In this document: positions 32,394 through 45,669 of the stretch, piece by piece
Numbering within the stretch: position 1 is the stretch's first letter
Layout: each line of letters starts with the position of its first letter
From: Microplitis mediator
Lineage: Eukaryota > Arthropoda > Insecta > Hymenoptera > Braconidae
Assembly: GCF_029852145.1 (NCBI RefSeq)
Contig: NC_079976.1
Span: 3,472,001 to 3,536,000, forward strand
Length of the DNA: 64,000 bases
Direction of reading: 5' to 3'
The notes under the pieces: generated by a model
Database searches by the model: none
What the model was told of the DNA's origin: nothing
What the model saw: only the letters and a program-made list of their open reading frames with translations
Position numbers and translations under genes: made by a program

Positions 32394-35300
32394 TCACGTC
32401 ATATTGACACCTAATGCTTGTCGAAAGTGTTCATAAACCACGTAGCTTATTGATACCGCTGGCGCTACCTATTTATTCAAATAAAATTTTGATAAATATT
32501 TAACTATATTTAATTAAAAATGGATTTTGTTAATTTGAATTTAAATTTACCTTGAGAAAATTAGGCGTCAACCCGCGGTAGAGACCTCTAACACCCTCGC
32601 GTTGTATAATATCTTTGAACATACTGACCATCGTATTAGGTGATTTTCCGGGATATAATTCAGCTTGTAATCTAGTTCTGACTAGTGCAAGCGGGTATGA
32701 ACACACTTGTCCAGCAGTACTTGAAACAGTACCGCATAGAAGTAAAACCCAAAATGCTGGCTGTTCATTATTACTGTGCGATCTCAAATATCTATTTTTT
32801 AATGTCTAGAAAAATATTTCATTCAAAATTATTAATATTCAAACATTTAAAATAATAAATAAATAAATAAATAAAATTACTTCATAAACAGCCAAGTCTA
32901 TTCCGGCATATGGAAGAATTCCAATTAAATTAGGAATGTAGCCTCTGTAAAAACTTTTCAAACCTCCTTGACTATGAATTTTTTTAGCTGCGTCAATCAC
33001 ACTGGAAAATTCACCCGTCTTACGAAGTGCTAATCTAGTCTTTAGTACCTTCAAAAAATATAATAACGTCAATCAAATATATTAAGAAAAATATAAGTAA
33101 TTAAATGAATAAATAAATAAAAATAAATTACTTCAAGAGGATAAATTGCTGATTGACTAATTCCACCTGCCATGGACCCAGCAACGAATCTCTCATTAAT
33201 ACCTAGCTCTCTCGTATCATTTCCTTTAATAGCTCTCTTAACTTGTTCATAGGCCATAAACTTTAGAGCTGTTTCAGGACCAATCTTAAGTACATTAATA
33301 CCATTGCCACGCCATAGACTCAGTATTCCACCTTCTTTCAACATGTATCTAAAGCAATTCGACATACTGCAGTGCGTTGTCCCGTGAACCTAAAAATAAC
33401 ATTAAATAAATTATCACTTTGTCTTCCAGTTAATTATTATTCAAACTTAAATAAATAACTCACCTGAAGATAAACTTTTATTCGATCCAAAGGCGCAGTA
33501 CAGGTGCGCGAAACAGCTCCAGCAATTCCACCAGCAAGTAAATGCCTCCACCACATTCCTGTTATCATTTCATTGCTTGTAAAATCATCAGGTACTCCGA
33601 TATCTTCACCGATGTCCATGTACTGTAAATAGAAAAAAAAAATATTAATTAACGAAGAATTTGGATAATTTTACCAGCAACAAAAAATTTAATTTATTCA
33701 AATTGTATGTAGTAAAAGTAATTGACCGGATCTTTAATTTAAATAAAAAACAAATTTTCATATAAATTTTCTTGTCCACAATTATCAGCATATATTTAGA
33801 TGTTTATGTATTTATAAATTAACATGTTAAGGTATTGTTTAAACATGTTGTATAAATGTTGATCATTAGCTCGTGATAAGTGACAGTTATTTTATTCCAC
33901 GCGCTTGAACCTCAAGGACATTTGGCCTTCGATTTAAATTATTTTTTAAATTTTTACACACTATTTATAATATTGAATTTTAAAGTAATTTATTAATTCA
34001 ATGAAAAAAATATAATTAATAAATCATTAACATATCGATGTTGTTACAATCAAGTAATGAGGGGAATATTATCACTAAATACTTAACTTAACGTATATTT
34101 CAAGGAGAAAATCACTGTCCATATTGTCTAAATTATCCATTTTTGTAAGATAATTTTGATAAACTATTTATTTAAATTAAAAAACAATAAATATGTCATA
34201 AAGTTTTATTTAAAATTTTAAACTATCGATTTTAATTCAAGTAATGATTTAAATGGTTCTGATGATCAGTTGCGAGAAGACGACTTGAGCATCAGGCATC
34301 TGGCCAGAGATTCCGTAACTTGATTCACTGCCCAATGTCACGTGTAAACTTATTTATTACATATGTCTACATGTCTATGTACCCGGTGTACATAGAGTAT
34401 AAAAAAAAATAGAATACGACCGGCATTTTTATTTCCATTATTAGTCGGCTAGACTTCGAGTAACTTAGAGCCTTAGTTCAAATATTGGCTCAGTTACAAT
34501 CGATTCCTCTAACAACCGTCTTATTATAAAGTTCCATATACATTTTAAATTGTGATACTTTCTACTCATGCACTCAATTTTTAAAAATGCTCAAGGAATT
34601 CCCGATGACGAAATACAGATACGTAATAAACTTTTTTTATATTTTATTACATTCATATAAAATATATGCAAGTAGGTTGTGTAAAAAATTTTTGGCAATA
34701 TTTATCAGGAAATTCAAACAAAGACACACGTGGCGGCATTTATTATTTATAAATAGAGTAGACATTAAATATTTATAATCTCAAGTTAATTATTAGAATA
34801 TAATTAATTCATAAATTTAATGATAGTATTTTATTCAATACAACTCGTAACTCATAACTCGTAATTTATTTACATACAGCTGATTGACAAACGTAATTTT
34901 GTAATTTAAATTTTTAAAAACCGGATGAAAGTACGCACGCGCTGTCGATTATTAAATGTAACACTCAAAGTAAACTCTAATCAATTAAAATAAAAATACA
35001 TGTGGAAAAAAAATTGATTGACTGGGAGATATAATCAGCCTTGTAATATATAGCAATCAGGAAGTTCAAGAATCAAAATGACTCATTGTCTGCATGCCGG
35101 TATCTCATTCACGAGTATATTATATTTTATCTCATTAATTTTTAATGACTAAAGTCTAACACTGCGTTTAAATTGCAGTATAAAGTAAAGATGATATAAA
35201 ATAAATATGAATATCTAAGTCGTACCCTTTGCAAAATGTGATGGTAAACGTCTAAAAAATCCTCACAAACTTGACAACCAAGTACATTAATACTGCCTTG

Positions 35301-37489
35301 TTCCAACATTTTTAAAAATAATTTAACACTAAATTTTAAATTTGTAAATAAATAAAACGATACACTAAAAAAATCACAGACTCAAAGGTATTCAAACGAT
35401 GCAGAAGAAGAAAGTGTGACCTTCTTTCCTTTCTAGACACAAGTGAGAGCTTGAAAACTCATTCCAAGACTAAGTAAGACAAACTCCATCGGCTTGTTGG
35501 AGTTGAAGACTGAATGTTACAAGTCCGGCTCAAGCCAGTTAAGTATAATGTTTAAAGATTAACGTCTGATCAAACCATATCCCCTCTACTATTTCCATAC
35601 GTCATATGTGTGATAGAGCCAGACGAGTTTGCTTCTAAGTGGAATTAATCGGACGTCTGCTACGGAATATCCCAGAAATTATTCATCATTTTTTTTACCA
35701 ACTTTCCCATGCCAAATTTATTAATTATTTTTTTTTTTTATTTAAACTATTGAATAAATTCAAAAGTTTGTGTCCAGAAGTTTGCTAATAAAATTTCATC
35801 ATTTTAGATCGATCTGGAATCCCCGCGAGTTAAAAATTACTGATTAGATAACAATGACGTTGGTGATAAAACACAACAGTTGCTAGTATTAAGTTTGAAA
35901 TGCGATAGGAAAATTCTGTTACTATCGTAGACTATTGACGTTGTATGTTTTGATGTAAATCTTTGCGTCACAGTAATAAAAATGTGTCAGCTTGTTGAAG
36001 AAATAAAAAAAAACATAAATAAATTAGATGTTGTTGTTATTGTGGTTCCCAAGAAGCGGGACGAAAAAAAAGGCAACAAACTGATGAAATATAGTTGTTT
36101 TTACAATCAAGTTGATATATTTAATAAGTTCAATAAACATTTTGAAAACTTAATATATTATCAGACTTTTTTAAAGTGGAGAAGATGTTTCAATTTAAAT
36201 GTTGAGTTATTGAAGTTGAATACTTAATATGCATGCGCATTAAATTTAATGACATACATCAAGAGTAACAGCTGAGAATGAAGGTCGGGATTGATGATAA
36301 AAGGAAGAGTTGAGTAGTCAAAACGTCATACGTGTGTACAATAAGTAAACAGTACGACCTTTTTATAGGAATGAGGCATGATGACAGTAGTCGGGCCCCC
36401 TCTAATATCAGCGAATCACGTACCATTGTTTTACATTTACGAACGTATCATTGGATATTATTTTATCTGTACAGTTGTAGCATCAACGGTACTGACAGCA
36501 GTACACGCTTGATTATTTCTTCCTTTATAACAATAATGACAGCATATATATATGCATATTTTTTTTTATCGATTAGGCGGAGTTTTAAAATGCCAGTAAC
36601 CATTACGTTAAATGTCATTGGACACCTTTATTTAATTTATAAAACAAGTGTCACTTACTGTGGAATGTCGCCAGTATCTGATGATGTCACGAATGTCGTC
36701 ACTTGGTGCATACATAAGGAAGTCCCGCCATTCGTTGAAGTTGATACTTAGTGTACCGTCCTGATCCATTCTATAATTAAAAAATTATGTTCTATAATAT
36801 ATAAACATATATGTAGATAATTATTTTACCTTTGGAGTAATTTTGTAGCCTCTGCTCGATCCATAGTAATACCAAGATCTTTATTGAATGAGCTGATGAG
36901 TTCTTCCAAATCAATTTTACCTTTAAAAAAATATGAAATAAATTACATTACAATCTTTATGAATTTTTAAATTAAATAAACATTTTACTTAATGCTCCCA
37001 CTAATTTAATCAATTGTTTGAGCTGGATTAATAAAATTTTTAAATAAATACACAACATTTAGTAATTAAATAAAACTCTTACCATCTTTATTTTTATCAA
37101 GGTGAGTAAATTGCAAGCGTAATTTTTTCTCATGTTCAATAACGTAGTGTATAAATTCAGCTAAACTAATATCTCCGCTTTTAGTGCGATCTGATTGAGC
37201 TAAAAATTGCTGTAATAAAAAAAAATTATAAAACAATTACTCAACGATTTATGTAATTACAAAACAACTGATAAATATTTAAAGTAAAGACAATCACCTC
37301 GGCATAACGTTTATGGACACCGACTTTGTGTAAAGCCTTGGACAAGTCATGCACGTCGATCCTGCCATTCCCATCGTGATCTAACGCTTTAAATATCTTA
37401 GAAAGTCTCACTTCGTCCTGTTCAGGTAACTGGTGCAAATAATGACCAGGTATAATACGATGTGTGTCATTACCTCGTGTTCCCGGCAT
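32394..37489 (-). CDS. SCaMC: Calcium-binding mitochondrial ATP-Mg/Pi carrier (SCaMC, SLC25A24/25 type), 478 aa
   Basis: Exons: 37489-37298, 37209-37083, 36920-36830, 36770-36659, 33622-33464, 33389-33132, 33048-32881, 32805-32551 and 32468-32394, in frame. The N-terminal half has four EF-hand motifs (DHDGNGRIDVHD about residue 35, DRTKSGDISLAE about 70, DKNKDGKIDLEE about 100, DQDGTLSINFNE about 138). The C-terminal half is a three-repeat mitochondrial carrier with the signatures PLDRIK, PLEVLKTR and PLALVRTR and six membrane helices. The family exchanges ATP-Mg for phosphate across the inner mitochondrial membrane and is activated by cytosolic calcium through the EF-hands. The length is typical. 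The 3-kb intron between exons 4 and 5 splits exactly the regulatory and transport halves and holds a likely alternative first exon. Confidence 0.95.
35226..35309 (-). CDS. Probable alternative first exon of the SCaMC carrier (28 residues)
   Basis: Inside the 3-kb intron, an ATG at 35309 opens MLEQGSINVLGCQVCEDFLD plus VYHHILQR. It ends at a donor AGG|GTACGA in phase 0, the phase needed to join exon 5 (33622, TACATGGAC). The joined product would be 332 residues, the size of a plain mitochondrial carrier without EF-hands. The exon does not resemble the EF-hand exons. Transcript evidence is lacking, so this is a prediction from frame, splice signal and position. Confidence 0.5.
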
Positions 37490-38394
37490 TATTGATAATT
37501 ATTAATAAAACATCAACACTTTAATAATTATTATTAATTAAAAAATAAATAATTTCATTTATCTACAGTATTCTAGATTTTTTGCACACTTGTCAGAAAG
37601 TCTTACTCAGTATTAAAGCCTCATATGAGCTGATATTATTATTATCATTTAAAATTGTTCTATATATATATATAAATATATATATGTGTGTGTATATATA
37701 ACGAATCACACTTAAGGAGTATCGTACATTTTTTCGATAGTTATTTTAAATGCAATTGTTTAAAATATGAATATGAATCACTTTCTAATAATGGTCTGAG
37801 TCCGAATATTATTTAAATTTTATAACCCCGTAAACTTATGAGTATTTAAATAAATGGGTTTAAATATAAACTACTTGGCCGTAGTGTGAGCAGTCAAGTT
37901 ATTGGTGAATCGAAAAATTCTTATGAAAGCTACTTGACTAACGTAATTACTCCATAACCCGTTGCACCAATGGACAGTTAAATATATTGTATACTCAATA
38001 CTGTATGTACACGCTTAGCTATAATTTTACTTGACGCAGAAATTTACAAGACATATGAGTGATATATGAAACACGTATTGCACATGTGCATGTTACCGGC
38101 TTCAAAGTTCGCTATTATCCCTGTCATACTTTTTTCTTTTCATTATTTTTTTTATATATATATATATTTAATAAACTAATGCAAGGACTGCTCGCTTACT
38201 TGGTCACACACACGACACACGCGTCTATAAAAGTCTTGCTGTTGCAATTTTTATTTTTTTATTTTTCACATTTTTTACGTGTAATGAAATATTTTTCGTC
38301 CAGTAGCGCAGCGCCACCTTTGGATGAGTTGATAGTTTTCTACTTTATCGACTCTTCTTAAATTGATAAATTTAAATATATATAAAGTTTTAAT

Positions 38395-38599
38395 GATTGT
38401 GAATATAGCAGATATCAGACAAATTTAAATTTATTAATTAATAGAGTAAATAATTAATAAAATAAAATTTTTTAAAAATGCACATTTAGAAAGTTTTAAA
38501 ATTAATAAGTGCATTTTTTTTTAATTTTATTTTTTTAATTATTTACTCTATTTATTTATAATTTAAAATTTGTCTAACGTCTGCTACATTCACACTCGT
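38395..38599. mobile_element. Family B MITE, copy 3
   Basis: GATTGTGAATATAGCAGATA to GTCTGCTACATTCACACTCGT, 205 bp, nearly palindromic. The target duplication AAGTTTTAAT / AAGTTTTATT (one mismatch in 10) fixes both ends. Confidence 0.78.
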
Positions 38600-38714
38600 A
38601 AGTTTTATTAAACCTTATATTTTTTTATAAATACAAAATTAAATTGTTTATAAATTTAATTTTTGGATTCTGTGATTTGAAAAAATTTGGCGGCTATTTA
38701 TAAAATTTTTAAAT

Positions 38715-38908
38715 GAGTGTGAATGTGACAGATATCAGACAAGTTTGAAATTATAAATAGAGTAAATAATTTTAAAAAATATTTATAAAAATGCATTTAT
38801 TAATTTCAAAATTATTTATATGCGCATTTTTTTAAAATTGATTTTATCAATTATTTACTCTATTAATTAATGATTTTAAATTTATCTGTCTGCTACATTC
38901 ACACTCAT
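38715..38908. mobile_element. Family B MITE, copy 4
   Basis: GAGTGTGAATGTGACAGATA to GTCTGCTACATTCACACTCAT, 194 bp. The interior is an inverted repeat around AAAATGCATTTATTAA. Only TTAAAT separates it from the next copy. Confidence 0.75.
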
Positions 38909-38914
38909 TTAAAT

Positions 38915-39092
38915 GAGTGTGAATGTGGCTGACAATTGTCAATTTTTAAATAAAATTTCAGTAGAGAACGGAATTAAAAAATTCGTATTTAAAAATCAGT
39001 TCGCGCGTTTTTCTAAATTTCACTATTTTAAATAATTAATTTATTTATTTAAAATTTATAATTAGTCTCATGTCTGCTACATTGACACTCAT
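38915..39092. mobile_element. Family B MITE, copy 5, adjacent to copy 4
   Basis: GAGTGTGAATGTGGCTGACA to ATGTCTGCTACATTGACACTCAT, 178 bp, of the AATCAGTTCGCGCG subfamily. It lies head to tail with copy 4. The outer flanks of the pair (AATTTTTAAA and AATTCTTAAC) are similar. Confidence 0.75.
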
Positions 39093-41553
39093 AATTCTTA
39101 ACATATTTATTATAGCTGTAAAAGGTGGATATTAGAAATGAATATAAAATATATATAATATATATATATTTATTTATAAAGATGACAATAATTCTCTGAA
39201 TTAAAAATAAAATTTTTCTTCAAATGAATTTAAATATTTCTTCTTATAAATTGAATTACTTTATAAATAATGTAGTAGATAATAATTATATATTTTTATC
39301 ATTAATATAAATTATGTATTTTTTTCATGATGAAAAATAACGTTGAAATGATTCACGTTCCAATTATTACAGCATTGTCTGAAAACACATGAAAAAAAAT
39401 ATTTCTTCAGAACAATTAAGAATATTACAGTTAACTAACATAATTCACGATGAAAATACTAACCAACACGTACACTAGTTTTGTATATTATATATATACA
39501 TACATATATTACGATCATAAAGTTAAAATCTAAAAAAACTAAAAATGAAAATTATTTATAGTTATCGATTACATATATTTAAATTAAATTATTATTTATT
39601 GATAATACAAATATATTACACTTTCATTAGAAAGTATATTTTATTTGAAAAATACATAAATTCATTATTTATTGACATTGTAAAACAGTGTGCAATATCA
39701 CCATGGAAATATATTTTCAACGTTGGCCCATAATATCGTCATTCTAACGAATCATTCCACACTCTACATACTCATAATTTATGACAATGTATTTAAGAAA
39801 TATAATCAATAATTTGAAAAACAATCAACTTAAATAAAATTTAAAATAATAAAATAAAAAAAAAAACAAATTAAATAAGTACTTATTAACCCGAGTTTTT
39901 AATAATTAAGATAATTACAGTGAGAATTTATATAAAAAGAGTAGGCACATTCGTTGAAACAATTTTCTTTTACAATTAACTTGGCATTATTTCTATTTAT
40001 ACAAATTTCGTAGTAAATTTAATTACTTAATATCATTTTTAAAACTTGTAGTAGACGTAAAACCGCAGTGATCATTTTTTTAACGACTCATATAAATAGT
40101 GATACAATTTCCAGTACTGTTAAGTATGAGCTCAATATATATTTTTAATTTTTTCTAATTGTGGGTTCAAAATAATTTGTTATAACTGTTGTATAATAAA
40201 AAATAAAATAAATACCATCAATATGGGTAAATATGTGAAGTCCTTATATAACTAGAGACATGTTTGACATGCAATTAATACGAAGCTACGGCAAATTTTT
40301 TACCTTTGCACTTGTAACTTCCTTCATACACAGCCCGTAATATTTTTTCATCCCTTTACTTTGTATTGCTAATTACAATTACATCATATATATTTCAAAT
40401 ATTTAATAATTAGTCAGCCAATTTTCATACATCAATTTTATAATAAATTTATTAATGAATATTTAATTACAATATTCTAAAACAGACTTGTACTCTAATT
40501 TAATAAAAAAAAACAAAACTCAACGAACAATAGATCAATAAAATAATAATGATAATTAAATAAAGTAAAAACAATAACATTAATTAATGGACCGGGAAAC
40601 GTTATAGTAAAATTTTTCTTACTAAGGCCATGTACAATTTCCACTAAAACTGGAACAATCATATCGTAGATACAAGCGACTTCGTATCATTTTTTAAAAA
40701 TAATAATAAAACGAAGTATTATTGCAAAACTCGTAACGATTTAAATAAATAACGTTATTAAAACGTAAATATTTAATAATTCATAATAATAATAATAATA
40801 ATTATCAATCAATATATTACTTAATTTATTCAACATTAAAATAAACAAAGAAAACAATAAAATCTTAAAGAAAAATTTTAAGACGATAGTTAACATCAAA
40901 ACTGTGAGGTACTGGCCAAATTAATTTTTTTTTGGCCATAAACAAGTACAGTTTTACCTTTACATATATTTATATGTATATATATTTAATAATAAAGATA
41001 GCAATTAATATAATAAAAACATTTGTCTCAAGTTTTATAATGACATGATATATAATGTTTTGTTCAAATATGCAAATATATAAATATACAAATAATTAAT
41101 CTACTAGTCGTAATGTTTATGAAACACTAGTCGATATTTTCAGTATTTTTTCTGTTAAATTTTAACAAACATTTTTTATACGTTCAATCGTTTTTAAAAC
41201 ATATTTCAATTAATTATATATATTGTTATATATGTGTGCATTTTGCACGTCCATACAACTACAAGCTTTTTCACCCTGTCACATATTGATGAAGCTTACA
41301 GTCGTTTAAACAAAGCTGTAATTAATATCACATTGTTTGTTACCATTTTTTTTTTCTTTTTTATTTATTTTTTTTAAAACTGGTATCTAATAAGTACTTT
41401 TAAATAATTCACGGGGTTAAAAGCAATAAAGTCTGCTGATAAATCTTTTTTAACTCACCTGTCTGAGTAAGAGTTGGTTTAAAATTATTGTTTATTATTT
41501 TCTTCAAAGCTTTGATACGTTTTTTGGTTTTTTTTTACTTACTTCAATGTAAG

Positions 41554-44500
41554 CTATAACTGTTTGACGTTATCCTCTTCATTAGACCAACGTTTTTCTT
41601 GTTCTTGTAGCTCGTAATCCCATCGCATTTCTAGCTCACGTATGTCATTGGCTATTTCTGCTTCGTAAGAGTCTTCCTGCTTACATTTAATTATTAATAA
41701 GATTTAAATAATGAATAAATTAATACTTATTAGTAATCAATACAATAATAACTTACGTCTTTGACGGGATTATTTATAGATTGAGTGATTGTTTGATCGG
41801 ATACATAATCCACTGGTTGCACACCAGTTACATTGCAATAAGAGTCCCAATTACGAACATCCTTTTCTTTCTCCCTGATGCCAGCTTCAATTATATGAAG
41901 TTCTTGTGTCAGTCTTTCGCCCTCATTAAATGCTGCTCCTTGAGTCGCTAACTGTATTATTATTATTATTCAATAATTATTATTAGTCAATATCAATATA
42001 AATAATTAAAAAAAAAAAGTTAATTTAATAAATACCTTCAAGTCATTTATTTTTTTCTCCAAATGCTTCAGCTGCTGCTTAACTTTTTGAGACTCCAAAA
42101 TAAGACTAAAAAAAATATAAATATTTAAATAAATAATTACACTTATAAATATATATGAATTAAAAATAATAAAATTTTAATTACTCTTTAGACACGTTCT
42201 CTTGTCGTGTTAATTGAACATGAGGTGACGGTTCTGATAATTTGTTACAAGGCTCCAAAGTAACGTAAGTTTCGCCCAAATTTGAATTTTGTATTGTCTG
42301 TAATCCAGTATTTGTTCCCACAGTTCCGTAAGCTAAATTACAAATATATCAATAATTAAAGTAGTAATAAATTGATTAATGTAATGTATTATTAATTAAA
42401 TACTTACGCTGAGTGTAGTACCAGGGCCCAACAGAATTAGCAGTAGAAATTGGTCTTATATTTTGTATTGCAGGATTAACATTCTCACCGTACATGGGAT
42501 TGTGTTGCGTACCATTAGCGGGCCTCAATATTGACTTGGATATCCTGGAGATCGGCCCGTATTTATTAGCAGCAGAGGCGTCAAATGGAATGAATTCATC
42601 GTCAAATAATATTGAGTCAGACCGATGAAAATTATTTCCGTAGTTTATTTGTTGGGGTGTCATTTGTGATAGAGGCGCAGCGTTCGTCCACGTGGAATAA
42701 GTAGGCGGTAATGTATCTTGTGGATCATAATTTATTTTTAATTGCTGTTGATTCGTGGGCTTGCCAATTATATTTTCCAACTGATTTATTATTTCCATTC
42801 TCCGTTGCAATAATAGCGCCAGAGTTTTAGCAACTGATTTTTGTTTTTTGTTGTTGTTGTTATTATTATTGTTATTGTTCTGATGACCATTAAGACCTGA
42901 AGTAGGTACTTGTAGTGTATCCCACATGTGTGCATTGACATTAGAATAATCAATAGGTGGTTGTACAATGTAATGCGGGCATTGAAGATCAATATTTTTA
43001 TCTGTTACTTGCTGACACTGTGAATTTGGTAGTACGTAATTACCCATATTGTTCATATAATTTTCGTTATTAATTAATGGATGTTGTAAACAATTTACCG
43101 AATTAACAGAACCTACGTTATAAAAATTTTCACAGTGACTGTCATTTATTTTAGATTGATAATTCGAATCAGTGTGGGGTGTAAATGATTTTTGTTGAAT
43201 TTGAATTGGTGAAATTACAGCTGGTTTTTCGATGGTTATTTTATGGTCTGGACTACCTGATGAGGGTATACTGGAACGCATGCTAAGCTTACGATGCTTC
43301 GAACGATATTTGTCTAGTTCTAAATCACTGTGAGCAAATGTACAATTAGTAGCACGTGGACACGAACCACGTAGAGTTAAATCACGGCACATACTGATTT
43401 TATATTTCAATTGTCCTGGACCAGTACTGTGAATATTCTCTTGAGATTTACGATTTCCGTGTTTCTGAATGTATTCAACGAGTGCCGTGACTACAGTCTT
43501 TACAGCTTCCAGAGCTGCGCGTGTTGTCGCCCAATTGGGATACTCGATTTCAGGATTGGGATCAATGCCAGCAAGTAGTTCCAGTTGCGGCCTTAAACTA
43601 CTCAGCTGTCCGGGATCTGGAGTACGCTGTAGAGCAATCATCAGCTCTTGGACACTTTGAGCAAACGATTGAGGAGTTTGTAGTTTGTCTATTATACTCT
43701 GCATGTGTGATTTGTGACCGGTGTCGCCGTACAACAAAGCAGACCACTGATCTGGAGCTATTCTTAAACCTGCTTCAGTCGCTATTTGAACAATCTGTGC
43801 ATCGTGTTCACGTCTCAGCGCCTCGTAAGTCCTGAACTCTTCTTTCAACTGCATCAATGAAGAATCTCCTTCACGTTTTGATACTTTGAAACAGCTGGCG
43901 CGGTACAGAAGTTGAACCACGTGTCCAATGCTTGTCTTGGAAGCCTGAGGGAAATGCGGCTCCAGTCGCTGGACCACAAACATCACCAGCACTTTACGCG
44001 ACATTGCAGACCCATCTTCCAAAGCAAGTAGCACTAACTTTAGTACTTCTTCCTGCATCGCTGGACCAAGGAATTGACAGCCACGAGCCCTAACAGCTGC
44101 CCACAAGTTGGCACTCAGCTGCTGTGAATTCTGATGCTGGAGAATTAATTCAGTAACTGAACGCTCGCCTAGACTTCGTGCCGCTCTCACAGCACGCGCT
44201 CGTCCTTCTGGTTCTACCAACTGACAGCCGACCAACGTCACGAGTTTTCGTTGCATTGGTCGAGACACCAGGCCCATGCCTATCAAGCAAATTTATTATT
44301 AAGTAAAATTACTATCAATATTAATTAATCAGTAGCAAAACAATATAATTAATTTTAATTACCTATACCATTTGCTGGTATTGCTTGACATGGTTTTAAA
44401 TAGAGAGCTAACTCTTCGATACATTTTTTAGCAATCAAATAGTCGCCATGATTTTCGGGTTGTACTAACGTATGATGAACGTAATTGTCATTTGGAGTCG

Positions 44501-44813
44501 TAATACCAACTAATTGTAATAACGCTTCATTTAGTGGTAATATTTCTATTTCCGTGTTAATATTATTCTAAAATAATTAATATAATTATCATTAGTTAAT
44601 AAATATTGACGTTTTATCTCAGTCTTGGATTAATTTAAATAATTTACATACTTGATCAAACGGGCACTGCTTGCGATGTAAATTAGCGAGGCAAGTACGA
44701 CAAATAGTGTGTCCACATCCTAGTGATATTGGTCCACGAGCTGTTGAATCAAAATCGTGACAGCAAACTGGACAAGTGAGAAATTCAGTCCACTGTGGTG
44801 CCTGTATTGGCAT
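41554..44813 (-). CDS. roquin: Roquin homolog, RING and CCCH RNA-binding repressor (924 aa)
   Basis: Exons: 44813-44652, 44567-44363, 44279-42408, 42332-42185, 42105-42036, 41951-41757 and 41676-41554, in frame. A RING finger at residues 14-52 (CPVCCHDF, CGHTICRTC, CPFD) is followed by the conserved ROQ RNA-binding domain (about 120-330, with RPMQRKLVTLVGCQLVEPEG and LYRASCFKVSKREGDSSLMQ) and a CCCH zinc finger (CRDLTLRGSCPRATNCTFAH, about 415-435). A low-complexity Asn/Gln-rich region with an Asn run (NNNNNNNNNN) follows, then a C-terminal coiled coil (about 780-924). Roquin binds stem-loop elements in mRNA 3' UTRs and recruits decay and deadenylation factors in P-bodies. All zinc ligands are intact. 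TTTATAG just before the ATG suggests a 5' UTR intron. Confidence 0.94.
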
Positions 44814-44951
44814 TCTATAAAAAATTTCATATTTATCAATTAATAAAGTCAATTATTAAATTAAACTAAATTTAAACCTCAAGTTTCATTATTTTACAAT
44901 CATCATATTTATTTTTTTTAGCCCTGATGTAGAAAACGTTCTTGCGACGTA

Positions 44952-44971
44952 GAAAACTTCTAGAAGTTTTC
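44952..44971. promoter_or_regulatory. 20-bp perfect palindrome with heat-shock-element core, upstream of Roquin
   Basis: GAAAACTTCTAGAAGTTTTC is its own reverse complement. Its centre TTCTAGAA is the paired TTCnnGAA unit of a heat-shock element. It is about 140 bp upstream of the Roquin start codon. Two nearby ACGTAGAAAAC-type motifs flank it. Function is not shown. Confidence 0.35.
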
Positions 44972-45669
44972 CAGCACGCACTACGTTTTAAAAAATATTC
45001 ATAGTATTTTAAAATTTAAAAATTTTAATAAAACAATTAGTTTAGATTTATATTTATCGATTGTATATTTATATTGTTAAATTAATGACAATTGAATTGA
45101 CGTACGACAATATTGGAATTGCTTGTATTATAACGTCGTAATATACCACTATACATAATATAACATAGTAAAATATTTTATCAACAACAAACCTTGATAT
45201 TACTTTTACAAAACATCACAATTATCAACGAAAATATATATTACACAATTTACTATTATCACACACTTGTAATTTTAATTGTTAATTAATATTCAGCTTG
45301 TAAATGAATAAACTTTATTATTTCTTTAAATATATTGATGAAACCACGATTCACGAAATACGATGTACGAATGTATGCATAGACGTATATGTAAAAGTAT
45401 ATATATCATATACATTTTATTAGATATAGAAATCGTGTGCGCGTAGTGACGAGAGCGCAGTCTGCTGGTAAATATTTAAATCATTTCTTTAAATTATTAA
45501 GCGCACTTGCGGTAATTATTATTTACTTATATTATTGTAGTAAATAAAAACAAAAATATTTATCGTGAGTTTTTTGACGTCTGATTATTTACTATAATTC
45601 ATTATATTTTTCTTTTGCAGTCATAATGGAAAATTTTTATAAGATAATAAATAATTGTCTTTATTTTAC

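Larger units (their letters stand above)
37490..41553. other. Gene-free stretch between SCaMC and Roquin
   Basis: About 4 kb with no convincing exon. It contains a TATATA/TGTGTG microsatellite at 37660-37700, three family B MITEs at 38395-39092 and very AT-rich sequence at 39.1-41.5 kb. That last part probably includes the Roquin 3' UTR, since Roquin is read leftwards and ends at 41554; its extent cannot be set from sequence. Confidence 0.5.

Noticed and set aside
36332..36751. 139-codon forward reading frame
   Set aside because: Part of it is antisense to an EF-hand exon of the SCaMC gene, and it has no similarity or splice context.
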